Positions 8,723 through 16,204 of a DNA stretch of 43,197 nucleotides are shown in pieces. Both the position numbers and the translations under genes were made by a program. The DNA is from Chitinophagia bacterium (GTDB taxonomy: Bacteria > Bacteroidota > Bacteroidia > Chitinophagales > Chitinophagaceae), in NCBI GenBank assembly GCA_021324175.1, contig JAJPJP010000272.1, forward strand, positions 1 to 43,197, in the 5' to 3' direction. The notes beneath the pieces are model-generated. The model had not been told where the DNA came from. It saw nothing but the letters and a program-made list of their open reading frames with translations, and searched no databases. Position 1 is the first letter of the stretch, and every line of letters begins with the position of its first letter.

Positions 8723-9793
8723 TCATTTATTTTTTTTATTTTCAAAGTTTACTCTGAAAGGGTGTGGTATAGATTTTTCAGGTTCTTTATTAGCATTTCT
8801 TAAATAATCGCTTATATTTTTTTTAAGTTTATCGCTCCAATTTGGCTCTCTAATTTCATAAATTATTACTCTCAAATGTCGTAAATCGAAAGGGATATCC
8901 TCAAGCTTAGATGAAACAAATATAACTGGCTTTATGGCAGCATGAGCCAACCCTAATTCATAGAAAACATTTGGATTCTTATCTGTTAAATCTGCAAGTA
9001 TTATTTTGGCTTTTGTAATCTGTTCCCATATTTGTTCAACTACACTTCCAGTGCTGAATAATTCGTCTGCTCTAACAGGTTCAAATCCTGCCTCTCTTAT
9101 TGCAGGTACATAAATGTCTTGATAATAAATATCAAACCAAAGTCCAAACGGCATCATGACAAAACAACTATCTAAATATTTTCTTACTCGTGTTTCTTTA
9201 TTTGAAGGATTGTCTGCAGATTGGGTATATTCTATAATTGGCTCATTTTTGTCTTCTATAATTTGGTCTGGATGGTATGCATTAAATGATTTAAGAAATT
9301 CAAGATTTCTCTTAAAAATTTCAGCGAATTTTTCTGCTCTATCTTTTGGGATTTTAAAATTTCGAGTTAATGTATTGAGGAAAAATTCATCTTCAGGGAT
9401 TTTTTTTCCTCCATAAAAAGCTTCAACCTCTTTAAACTCGGGGACATGCCTAAATGCGGCCAACAATGCCTGTTGTCTTTCTGCAGTAGAACTGGGTGCA
9501 ACAATATCTTGACCAAGCTTTTCCAAATTTACTATTGCCGATTGCCCAGTACCATTTACTAATCCATATAAATTTGCGGATTTGAGTAAGTCTAAATATC
9601 TCCAATCATTTGGTAAATTGTAACCCAAAGCTTTTGATAGGTCTGATGCATGCATAGGATTACCTGCGTTTTTTTCATCAATTGCTTTTGGAATTAATAT
9701 TGATTCTTCAAGGATGTTTTTAGGGAATGTCCAAATCTTGCCTTTTGTTTCCAAAGAATCTATGCTTTTTTTGGCTTTTGAACTTTTTGCCAT
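8723..9793 (-). CDS. Winged-helix protein fused to a nucleoside deoxyribosyltransferase-like domain
   Basis: The 356-residue first gene of the restriction operon has two parts. Residues ~25-100 (HASDLSKALGYNLPNDWRYLDLLKSANLYGLV) look like a winged helix. A helical middle follows, and residues ~205-330 form a Rossmann-like domain: a strand with CFVMMPFG (210-217), IYVPAIREAGFEPVRADELF, a Gly-x-x-x-E-x-I segment, then IILADLTDKNPNVFYELGLAHA (264-285) with the Glu that nucleoside 2-deoxyribosyltransferase-like and TIR-like N-glycosidases use. Proteins of this architecture are known near defence genes. Fusions of an NDT-like domain to a winged helix serve as toxic effectors in some retrons, although no reverse transcriptase is nearby here. 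I infer a nucleotide- or NAD-hydrolysing effector or sensor linked to the R-M system. The activity is not proven. It may regulate itself through the inverted repeat just upstream. Confidence 0.72.
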   Translation of the reverse strand: MAKSSKAKKSIDSLETKGKIWTFPKNILEESILIPKAIDEKNAGNPMHASDLSKALGYNLPNDWRYLDLLKSANLYGLVNGTGQSAIVNLEKLGQDIVAPSSTAERQQALLAAFRHVPEFKEVEAFYGGKKIPEDEFFLNTLTRNFKIPKDRAEKFAEIFKRNLEFLKSFNAYHPDQIIEDKNEPIIEYTQSADNPSNKETRVRKYLDSCFVMMPFGLWFDIYYQDIYVPAIREAGFEPVRADELFSTGSVVEQIWEQITKAKIILADLTDKNPNVFYELGLAHAAIKPVIFVSSKLEDIPFDLRHLRVIIYEIREPNWSDKLKKNISDYLRNANKEPEKSIPHPFRVNFENKKNK

Positions 9794-9794
9794 T

Positions 9795-9832
9795 ACTAAA
9801 TATTTTAAGTTTCATAAATTTAAATATTTAGT
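9795..9832 (-). promoter_or_regulatory. Inverted repeat at the start of the restriction operon (candidate operator)
   Basis: Two 11-bp arms, ACTAAATATTT and AAATATTTAGT, match perfectly around a 16-base spacer. They begin two bases upstream of the ATG of the winged-helix/NDT-like gene. Each arm contains the palindrome AAATATTT, and the two copies are 24 bp apart, as expected of two binding sites on one helix face. The region is very A+T rich, so chance is not excluded. Confidence 0.4.
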
Positions 9833-10225
9833 TTCTATTCAAATTTTAATTAAGAAAGAAGATAAGTGTTAACCATTAGATCATTAGAAATACTATATAA
9901 ATATTTATAGTTGCAGCAATAAATCTGGAGAATTGCAATTTTAAAAATTCATTAATAAATTATGAAAGCATTGTAAAGTTGATTTCGATCCCACCAACAA
10001 AATTACCGGCGGGTTCATAATTATTTTGCCGCTGAATTGAATCCTTTGACCATGAGTAGTCCCTTTCTTCTTTCTGGTTGTCTTTACTTTCATGCGACCT
10101 GATTATCCTTCCAAAATATTTTACGACCTGCGTAAGGACTATGCCCTGCTCGTGATGACACTTGCTGCCGATTTATACCACTGATTCTTTACTTTCTTTC
10201 CGATCATCTTTCACCAAATGTTTTT
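9833..10225. other. Intergenic region between the divergent restriction and tyrosine operons
   Basis: There is no coding frame of note. The left part is A+T rich and fits the promoter side of the restriction operon. From about 9990 composition shifts toward that of the tyrosine operon, so its promoter is probably here. I could not fix clear -33/-7 boxes and saw no repeat or tRNA. Confidence 0.4.
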
Positions 10226-11326
10226 ATGAAACCCTCTTCCAATTATCCCGAATTGCTCGGGACTGATCATATTGAGTTTTATGTAGGCAATGCCAGGCAG
10301 GCGGCGCATTATTACCAGGCGGCTTTTGGTTTCCAGCCGCTGGCTTATGCCGGCCCGGAGACTGGTGTGAAGGGTTCTGTAAGCTATGCGCTCCGCCAGG
10401 GAAAAATAATATTTGTTTTCACTACTGCACTCAGGACCTCAAGCCCTATTGCTGATCATGTTTTCCTGCATGGTGATGGCGTACGCGTCCTCGCGCTTTT
10501 AGTGGACGACGCAAAAAAGGCCTGGCAACAAACCACCCGCAACGGCGCAAAAAATTATATCGAGCCTTCCCTGCTGCAGGACGATTCCGGCAGTGCCATG
10601 CTCAGCGGTATTCATCTTTATGGGGAAACGGTGCATGTATTCGTTGAACGTAAAAATTATCATGGCGTTTTTCTTCCCGGCTTTGTGCCCTGGAAACCGG
10701 TATACCGCCCCGGTGATGCGGGACTCCTCGTCGTGGACCATTGCGTGGGCAATGTCGGCTGGAACCGCATGAACCACTGGGTGCAGTTCTATGAATCCGT
10801 GATGGGATTTACCAATATCCTTTCTTTTGATGACATTGACATCTCTACCGAATATTCCGCACTGATGAGCAAGGTGATGGCTAACGGTAACGGGTATATA
10901 AAATTCCCGATCAACGAACCTGCCGAAGGAAAAAAGAAATCGCAGGTGGAAGAATTCCTGGAATTCTATTGCGGGGAAGGTGTCCAGCATATTGCGATGG
11001 CAACAAAAGATATCATAGAGACCGTGTCCACACTCCAGAAACAAGGCGTGGAATTTTTAAAAGTGCCGGACACCTATTATGCTGAATTGCAACAGCGAAT
11101 CGGCGTAATCGACGAAGACATGAGCGCGCTGAAGGAATTGGGTATTCTCATCGACCGCGATGACGAAGGATATCTCCTGCAAATCTTTACCAAACCGGTG
11201 GAAGACCGGCCGACACTTTTTTTTGAGATCATCCAGCGCAAGGGTGCAAAAAGTTTTGGCAAGGGAAATTTTAAAGCGCTGTTTGAAGCGATAGAAAAAG
11301 AGCAGGCGCTTCGTGGAAACCTATAA
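10226..11326 (+). CDS. hppD: 4-hydroxyphenylpyruvate dioxygenase
   Basis: This cytoplasmic non-heme iron enzyme turns 4-hydroxyphenylpyruvate into homogentisate, the second step of tyrosine breakdown. Two glyoxalase-fold (VOC) halves are visible in the 366-residue product, starting at DHIEFYVGNA (14-23) and VDHCVGNV (170-177). The iron ligands are the two His at 172 and 255 (GVQHIAM) and the Glu at 334 (LFFEIIQRKG), all present. C-terminal residues GKGNFKALFEAIEKEQ match the helix that closes the active site. The length is standard for bacteria. It is the first gene of a five-gene run and ends 12 bases before the homogentisate dioxygenase start. Confidence 0.97.
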   Translation: MKPSSNYPELLGTDHIEFYVGNARQAAHYYQAAFGFQPLAYAGPETGVKGSVSYALRQGKIIFVFTTALRTSSPIADHVFLHGDGVRVLALLVDDAKKAWQQTTRNGAKNYIEPSLLQDDSGSAMLSGIHLYGETVHVFVERKNYHGVFLPGFVPWKPVYRPGDAGLLVVDHCVGNVGWNRMNHWVQFYESVMGFTNILSFDDIDISTEYSALMSKVMANGNGYIKFPINEPAEGKKKSQVEEFLEFYCGEGVQHIAMATKDIIETVSTLQKQGVEFLKVPDTYYAELQQRIGVIDEDMSALKELGILIDRDDEGYLLQIFTKPVEDRPTLFFEIIQRKGAKSFGKGNFKALFEAIEKEQALRGNL

Positions 11327-11338
11327 AAAAAATCACTT

Positions 11339-12496
11339 ATGCCGCATTACCATACACTGGGAAAAATCCCTGAAAAACGACACACACAGTTCCGCAAACC
11401 TGACGGTGATCTCTATGCGGAACAACTTTTTTCCACTGAAGGATTTTCAGGAGATTATTCCCTGCTCTATCACACCCATCCGCCGACTGCGATCTTAAGG
11501 GCAGATAAGCCGCACAGTGTTCAGCCAAAAATAGCCGAGGAAAAAATGCTTGCCCACCGCAGTTTTAACGGGGAAAAGATCGGCGGGCAGCCCGATTTTC
11601 TGGCATCCCGCAAAACGATACTCATGAACGGTGATTGTGCGATCTCCCTTGCGAGGCCCGAGAGCGGCATGAGGGATTATTTTTATAAGAATGCCGATGC
11701 CGATGAGCTGATCTTCGTGCACGAGGGAAGCGGGTTATTAAAGACTCCTTATGGCAACTTATTTTTTGGCGAAGGTGATTACCTGGTTATCCCGCGCGGA
11801 ACGATCTATCAGCTTGATTTTTCTGACGCCGCCAACCGGCACTTTATCGTGGAATCCAAAAGCCCGATACGATTTCCGAAAAAATACCTGTCGCGCCATG
11901 GACAGCTTCTGGAGCATGCACCTTTTGCCGAAAGAGACATTAGAAAAGCGGTACAGCTGATTACCAATGACCAGGAGGGAGACTTTCTAGTCCGCACAAA
12001 AAAACAGGGCATGCTATATGGGCTGCATTACCGCTACCACCCCTTCGACGTCATTGGCTGGGACGGCTGCTGCTATCCTTTTGCGCTTTCTATCCACGAC
12101 TTTGAACCGATCACGGGAAGGGTGCACCAGCCGCCGCCCGTCCACCAGACCTTTGAATCGGACAATTTTGTGGTCTGCAGTTTTGTGCCACGGCTTTTTG
12201 ATTACCACCCTCAGGCGATCCCTGCTCCCTATAACCACAGCAATATCGATAGCGATGAAGTGCTCTATTATGTCGAAAGCGAGTTCATGAGCAGGAAAAA
12301 TATCGGGCGCGCATCCCTCACCCTGCATCCGGCAGGCATCCCGCACGGACCGCACCCGGGAACAGTGGAAAAAAGCCTTGGCGCCATAGAGACCAAAGAG
12401 CTCGCGGTGATGGTGGATACCTTTCATCCCCTCATGCTGACTGAAGATGCGCTCGCGATAGAAAACAAAGATTATTTTAAAAGCTGGAACGAATGA
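11339..12496 (+). CDS. hmgA: Homogentisate 1,2-dioxygenase
   Basis: This enzyme cleaves the ring of homogentisate with O2 to give maleylacetoacetate. The 385-residue protein belongs to the cupin-type HmgA family. Iron ligands are His300 (PYNHSN), Glu307 (SDEVLYY) and His336 (IPHGPHPG). HQPPPVHQ (263-270) and FVVCSFVPR upstream match the substrate pocket. It is shorter than the human enzyme (445 residues) but of usual length for Bacteroidetes homologues. The stop overlaps the next start as ATGA, so translation is probably coupled to the fumarylacetoacetate hydrolase-family gene. Confidence 0.95.
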   Translation: MPHYHTLGKIPEKRHTQFRKPDGDLYAEQLFSTEGFSGDYSLLYHTHPPTAILRADKPHSVQPKIAEEKMLAHRSFNGEKIGGQPDFLASRKTILMNGDCAISLARPESGMRDYFYKNADADELIFVHEGSGLLKTPYGNLFFGEGDYLVIPRGTIYQLDFSDAANRHFIVESKSPIRFPKKYLSRHGQLLEHAPFAERDIRKAVQLITNDQEGDFLVRTKKQGMLYGLHYRYHPFDVIGWDGCCYPFALSIHDFEPITGRVHQPPPVHQTFESDNFVVCSFVPRLFDYHPQAIPAPYNHSNIDSDEVLYYVESEFMSRKNIGRASLTLHPAGIPHGPHPGTVEKSLGAIETKELAVMVDTFHPLMLTEDALAIENKDYFKSWNE

Positions 12497-13500
12497 AACT
12501 GATCTCCTTCAGGGATGACGATAATAAACGACTGGGATTGCTAATTGGCGACCAGGTATATCCCGTGGGCCGCCTGCAACCGGGTTTCCCGGAAACGATG
12601 CAGGAGCTCCTGGAAGGCTGGGACCGCTGGATAGAAAGGCTCTGGTCCTTTGAAAAGAAATTGCGTAACCATGTTATTCCAAAACCGTCCAACCTTGCAC
12701 TGGGGGATATAGAACTCTGCGCGCCGGTTCCAAACCCGGGCTCCTGCCGCGATGGTTACGCCTTTCGACAGCATGTAGAAGCAGCCAGGCGAAACCGCGG
12801 TGCCGACATGACCAGGGTTTTTGATGAGTTTCCCGTTTTTTATTTTACCAACCACCGGACAGTACAGGGACCTGGCGTCGTGCACTGCATGCCCGACCAC
12901 CTGGGCAGGCTGGACTTTGAGCTCGAAGCTGCGTTCGTGATATGCCGCGAAGGGAAAAATATCAAAGCGGCGGACGCGGACCGCCATATCGGTGGCCTGA
13001 TGGTGATGAATGACCTCAGCGCAAGGGACCTGCAGATGGAAGAGATGTTGTTGAATCTCGGGCCTGCCAAGGGAAAGGATTTTGCTACGGTGCTTGGCCC
13101 CTGGCTCGTCACCCTCGATGAATTGCAGGAAATGGCATGTCCTCCAAAAGCGGGTCATACAGGATTGAGCTGGAAACTCTCGATGTATGCCCGCGTCAAC
13201 GGTGTAACAGTCAGCCGGGGAAATCTTTCAGATATGGACTGGACCTTTGCCGAGATCATCGAGCGCGCCTCTTATGGCGTGACGCTTTACCCGGGTGTTG
13301 TCATCGGCTCGGGCACCGTGGGCACCGGCTGCTTCCTCGAACTGAACGGCACGGCGAAAATGCATGATTCCTTTCATGTCGAACAATGGCTTAAAGCAGC
13401 GGATCACATTGAGCTGGAAATCGAAGGGCTGGGAATACTCTCCAGCACGATCGCCATGGAAAACACCCGACATTCACTCCTTGAACTAAAAAAATCATGA
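12493..13500 (+). CDS. Fumarylacetoacetate hydrolase family protein
   Basis: The likely role is the last step of tyrosine degradation, hydrolysing fumarylacetoacetate to fumarate and acetoacetate. The 335-residue product has the FAH metal site: Asp141, Glu143 and Glu145 in LDFELEAAF, and the downstream Asp of MNDLSARDLQ (172-181). GSGTVGTGCFLEL near residue 275 fits the family loop. It is shorter than eukaryotic fumarylacetoacetase but of the size of bacterial FahA-like enzymes. Gene order right after hmgA, with an ATGA overlap on both sides, makes fumarylacetoacetase the best call, although FAH-family members also act on other 2,4-diketo acids. No maleylacetoacetate isomerase gene is seen nearby. 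Confidence 0.9.
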   Translation: MKLISFRDDDNKRLGLLIGDQVYPVGRLQPGFPETMQELLEGWDRWIERLWSFEKKLRNHVIPKPSNLALGDIELCAPVPNPGSCRDGYAFRQHVEAARRNRGADMTRVFDEFPVFYFTNHRTVQGPGVVHCMPDHLGRLDFELEAAFVICREGKNIKAADADRHIGGLMVMNDLSARDLQMEEMLLNLGPAKGKDFATVLGPWLVTLDELQEMACPPKAGHTGLSWKLSMYARVNGVTVSRGNLSDMDWTFAEIIERASYGVTLYPGVVIGSGTVGTGCFLELNGTAKMHDSFHVEQWLKAADHIELEIEGLGILSSTIAMENTRHSLLELKKS

Positions 13501-14402
13501 TCCGGGAGCTGGATAAGATGAGTGTGTCAGAGCGCCAGGATATCCTCCAGCATGTAATTGCGCCCCGACCCATAGCTCTTGTTTCTACTATAGATAAAAA
13601 CAATAACCCCAACCTTGCTCCCTTTAGTTTTTTTAACCTCTTTTCGACCGATCCTCCCATTGTGATTTTTTCTCCCTGCCGGAGGGTGCGGGATGGGTCA
13701 ACCAAACATAGCTACGAAAATATTTGTGAGGTCCCGGAAGCGGTCATCCACATCGTGGACCAGGATATACTCCACCAGGCAAATCTTGCGAGTGCGGATT
13801 TTGATCGCGGCGTGGATGAATTTACCAAAGCCGGGTTCACGCCCGAAAAAGCAACCCGCGTGCGTCCCCCGATAGTCAGGGAAAGTCCCGCGAAACTGGA
13901 GTGCAGGATCATCGAGATAAAACCATTGGGAACCAGGGGCGGCGCGGGCAATCTCATCATCGCGGAAATCCTGGTCGTTCATATTTCCGAAAAAATATTA
14001 AATGCTTCAGGAAAGATCGATCAGCAAAAGATAAGGCATGTCGCGAGGTTGGGCGGCGACTGGTATTGCCAGATTTCCCAAGAAAACCTGTTTACCCTCC
14101 CGAAACCTGCATTTCCCCATGCAATAGGTTTTGACGGGTTGCCTGAAGCAATACGGAAGAGCCCCGTATTGACAGGGAGCGAGCTTGCAAAACTGGCAGG
14201 AGTCCCGGAGATCCCCAAAGCAGAAGCATTAGCAGAATCAGAATCTTATCTCTTTCAGCTGATGGATAAACGCTCCCTTTCTTTTGCGCAGGAAGTTCAC
14301 CGCCATGCATCCAGCCTCATCGCCGAAGAAAAGATCGCAGAAGCCTGGCAGATCCTTTTACTCATACACCCAAATAACCGAAATGAACAGAAATATTTTT
14401 AA
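13497..14402 (+). CDS. Flavin reductase-like FMN-binding protein of the tyrosine operon, with a C-terminal extension
   Basis: The 301-residue product has the split-barrel FMN-binding fold of the flavin reductase/flavoredoxin group: IAPRPIALVSTID (20-32), NLAPFSFFNLFSTDPPIVIFSP (39-60) and GGDWYCQI near residue 185. Residues ~200-301 form an extra region, with a proline-poor helical C terminus (SLSFAQEVHRHASSLIAEEKIAEAWQILLLI), beyond the ~200 residues usual for the family. It overlaps the FAH gene by ATGA and the aminotransferase by 20 bases. What it reduces is unknown. Position in the operon suggests an accessory step in tyrosine catabolism or an isomerase- or reductase-like use of FMN. The function is not established. 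Confidence 0.85.
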   Translation: MIRELDKMSVSERQDILQHVIAPRPIALVSTIDKNNNPNLAPFSFFNLFSTDPPIVIFSPCRRVRDGSTKHSYENICEVPEAVIHIVDQDILHQANLASADFDRGVDEFTKAGFTPEKATRVRPPIVRESPAKLECRIIEIKPLGTRGGAGNLIIAEILVVHISEKILNASGKIDQQKIRHVARLGGDWYCQISQENLFTLPKPAFPHAIGFDGLPEAIRKSPVLTGSELAKLAGVPEIPKAEALAESESYLFQLMDKRSLSFAQEVHRHASSLIAEEKIAEAWQILLLIHPNNRNEQKYF

Positions 14403-15486
14403 ACCCCATATAGCTGCTGGCGAACCATACCGGGGTGGATCTACCCGGGCAGAGGTCAACGGCACAACCAAACTATTTAAACTTTCTTCCAATGAGAACC
14501 CGCTGGGGGCATCTCCCAAAGCAATGCAGGCGATTCGGGAGAACCTTGCCATGATCCATGAATACAATTACCAGGATGATGGCCGCTTCAGGGAAAAGCT
14601 AGCCGATCATTACTGCAACCAGTTCACAACAGAGCAGTTCCTGGTCACCAATAGCGCACTCGAACTTGTGGAAACGATCGTCCGCGGATTTCTGGATCCC
14701 GGGCTGGAATGCATCCTCTCTACACCAACCTTTTTGGCCTATAAGAATTTTGCTGAGCTGCAGGGAGCAACAGTGATTGACGTTCCGCTGAACCCCCAAA
14801 ATTTTTCCCTGAATGCAAGAGCGATCCTGGATGCTGTAAACGAAAGGACAAGGATCCTTTTTCTGGCAAGTCCCAATAATCCAACGGGGTCGATCATACC
14901 GGGAAAAACGATGGATGAGATCCTCAGGAATCTCCCGGAGGAAGTGATCGTGGTCTATGACGAGGTCTATCGCCATTTCTCACGCGACCCGGATTATGTA
15001 TGTGCAGCGGAGTATGTGGAGCAGGGAAAAAACATCATTGGACTAAACAGTTTTTCCAAGATATACGGACTTGCCGGTCTCCGTATAGGTTATGCTTACA
15101 GTACGCTTGAAATAGCCACTTACCTCAGAAAGCTGAAAAGACCCTTCATGGTCAACACCATTACGAGCGAAGCGGCCATGGCAGCCCTCGGGGACACGTC
15201 GCATGTACTCGCGACCCAAAAATTAGTACGCCAGGAAAAAAAATGGATGATGGAACAACTGGAGAAGCTCGGAGTATTTACCTGGCCGAGCGAGGCAAAC
15301 TTTATTTTATTCCGGTCGCCATATGATGCGACACGATTTGCCGCGGACCTGCTGCATGCCGGGGTAATGATAAGGACTACGGAGCCCTTTGGACTGCCAG
15401 GCTGCATACGGCTCAGCATCGGTACAAGGGAGGCCAACCAGGCATGCCTCCATGCGATGGAAAAGGGTTTTGCGACTGCCCGTTGA
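14383..15486 (+). CDS. HisC-like PLP-dependent aminotransferase, probably tyrosine/aromatic amino acid aminotransferase
   Basis: The 367-residue class I/II aminotransferase has the histidinol-phosphate aminotransferase layout: LSSNENPLGASPKA (34-47), the SPNNPTG cofactor motif (163-169), VVYDEVYRHF (190-199) with the pyridine-binding Asp, and SFSKIYGLAGLRIGY (223-237) with the Schiff-base Lys at 226. I place the start at the ATG at 14383, which overlaps the previous gene by 20 bases, because the extra 33 upstream residues lie inside that gene and look non-native. HisC-like enzymes can use aromatic amino acids. Because it closes a homogentisate pathway operon and no other his genes are near, conversion of tyrosine to 4-hydroxyphenylpyruvate is the most economical role. 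This is inference from context. Confidence 0.88.
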   Translation: MNRNIFKPHIAAGEPYRGGSTRAEVNGTTKLFKLSSNENPLGASPKAMQAIRENLAMIHEYNYQDDGRFREKLADHYCNQFTTEQFLVTNSALELVETIVRGFLDPGLECILSTPTFLAYKNFAELQGATVIDVPLNPQNFSLNARAILDAVNERTRILFLASPNNPTGSIIPGKTMDEILRNLPEEVIVVYDEVYRHFSRDPDYVCAAEYVEQGKNIIGLNSFSKIYGLAGLRIGYAYSTLEIATYLRKLKRPFMVNTITSEAAMAALGDTSHVLATQKLVRQEKKWMMEQLEKLGVFTWPSEANFILFRSPYDATRFAADLLHAGVMIRTTEPFGLPGCIRLSIGTREANQACLHAMEKGFATAR

Positions 15487-15493
15487 AGCGCGC

Positions 15494-15537
15494 AAATAAA
15501 GGGAAGGTCCTGTCCGGGATCTTCCTTATTTATTTTT
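15494..15537. terminator. Bidirectional terminator between the tyrosine operon and the RteC gene
   Basis: GGAAGGTC pairs with GATCTTCC across an 8-base loop, and the flanking AAATAA and TTATTT extend the stem. A T run follows on the plus strand and an A-rich run precedes it, so it can work in both directions. Its right end touches the stop codon of the RteC gene on the minus strand. Confidence 0.75.
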
Positions 15538-16105
15538 ACCCTGCCGGTTTTTTAAACTGGTCTTCTATGAATTGCCGGTAATGCCCGTAGCCGATGCAGA
15601 GCGCAAGGATGCGATCATAGGGGGCGGAGACATCCGGATCGTTGTCATAAATATTGGATCGGGGGAATTGCGGCTCGGCTGAAGCGCTTCTGAGAAAGTA
15701 CTGCTCATCCATGTCTTTTTTGCCGCTATGATAATAGCGGATAAACCCGGCATGAGTCACTTCAAAACGCGTGATCTTCCGGAACTCATTTTTCCAGAAA
15801 TCTTTTTCTCCCATCACCAGGATGCCCCCTCTCAAAAATACCAGGGCATGGTAGCGGTGGGTATATAGCTCGATCTGACCCGTAAAAAAAGGTTTGATCA
15901 GTTTAAAAAAATAGATCTCCGCCTCTTTATTGCAAAAGCCCCCTGCTTTGATCTCGCGCGCCACTTCCTGCCAGGCACGGAGTGCTTCCTGGTAGGCCGT
16001 TTCCAGCGTTCCTGTTTCTGCTGAACCCGCAGTAACGATTTTTTCGAGGCGGCCGAGAAGGGCATGATATTGCGCCTCGAAATGTGGGACAAATTCAGGT
16101 ATCAT
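15536..16105 (-). CDS. RteC-domain protein
   Basis: The 189-residue protein has the RteC signature: a helical N-terminal half, then YFFKLIKPFFTGQIELYTHRY (~68-88) and the C-terminal motif FIRYYHSGKKDMDEQYFLR (~120-138), which matches the (Y/R)YYxxGxxxxDExYFxR element of the family. RteC was first described as a regulator of excision of the Bacteroides conjugative transposon CTnDOT. Many Bacteroidetes carry orphan copies of unknown role. No integrase, mobilisation genes or attachment sites are visible near this copy. It lies downstream of dsbD on the same strand, with a 99-base gap containing a 9-bp inverted repeat, and is convergent with the tyrosine operon. Confidence 0.8.
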   Translation of the reverse strand: MIPEFVPHFEAQYHALLGRLEKIVTAGSAETGTLETAYQEALRAWQEVAREIKAGGFCNKEAEIYFFKLIKPFFTGQIELYTHRYHALVFLRGGILVMGEKDFWKNEFRKITRFEVTHAGFIRYYHSGKKDMDEQYFLRSASAEPQFPRSNIYDNDPDVSAPYDRILALCIGYGHYRQFIEDQFKKPAG

Positions 16106-16156
16106 AAGCGACCCATTTTTTTAAAAGGCAGGATCTGTAGAAACAGACCCTGGATT

Positions 16157-16194
16157 AGTAGTTGAATTCACATGAGAAAATACTATCAACTACT
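16157..16194 (-). repeat. Inverted repeat between dsbD and the RteC gene
   Basis: AGTAGTTGA at 16157-16165 and TCAACTACT at 16186-16194 are perfect 9-base arms around a 20-base loop. It could be an RNA hairpin in the dsbD-rteC intergenic transcript or an operator for the RteC gene. It is not a standard terminator because no T run follows. Confidence 0.45.
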
Positions 16195-16204
16195 CTGCTT
16201 GAAA

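Noticed and set aside
10499-11044. 181-residue minus-strand frame inside hppD
   Set aside because: It is antisense to a clear enzyme gene; His/Arg-rich composition reflects the opposite strand's codons.
12014-12427. 137-residue minus-strand frame inside hmgA
   Set aside because: Antisense shadow of the dioxygenase frame, which has all metal ligands.
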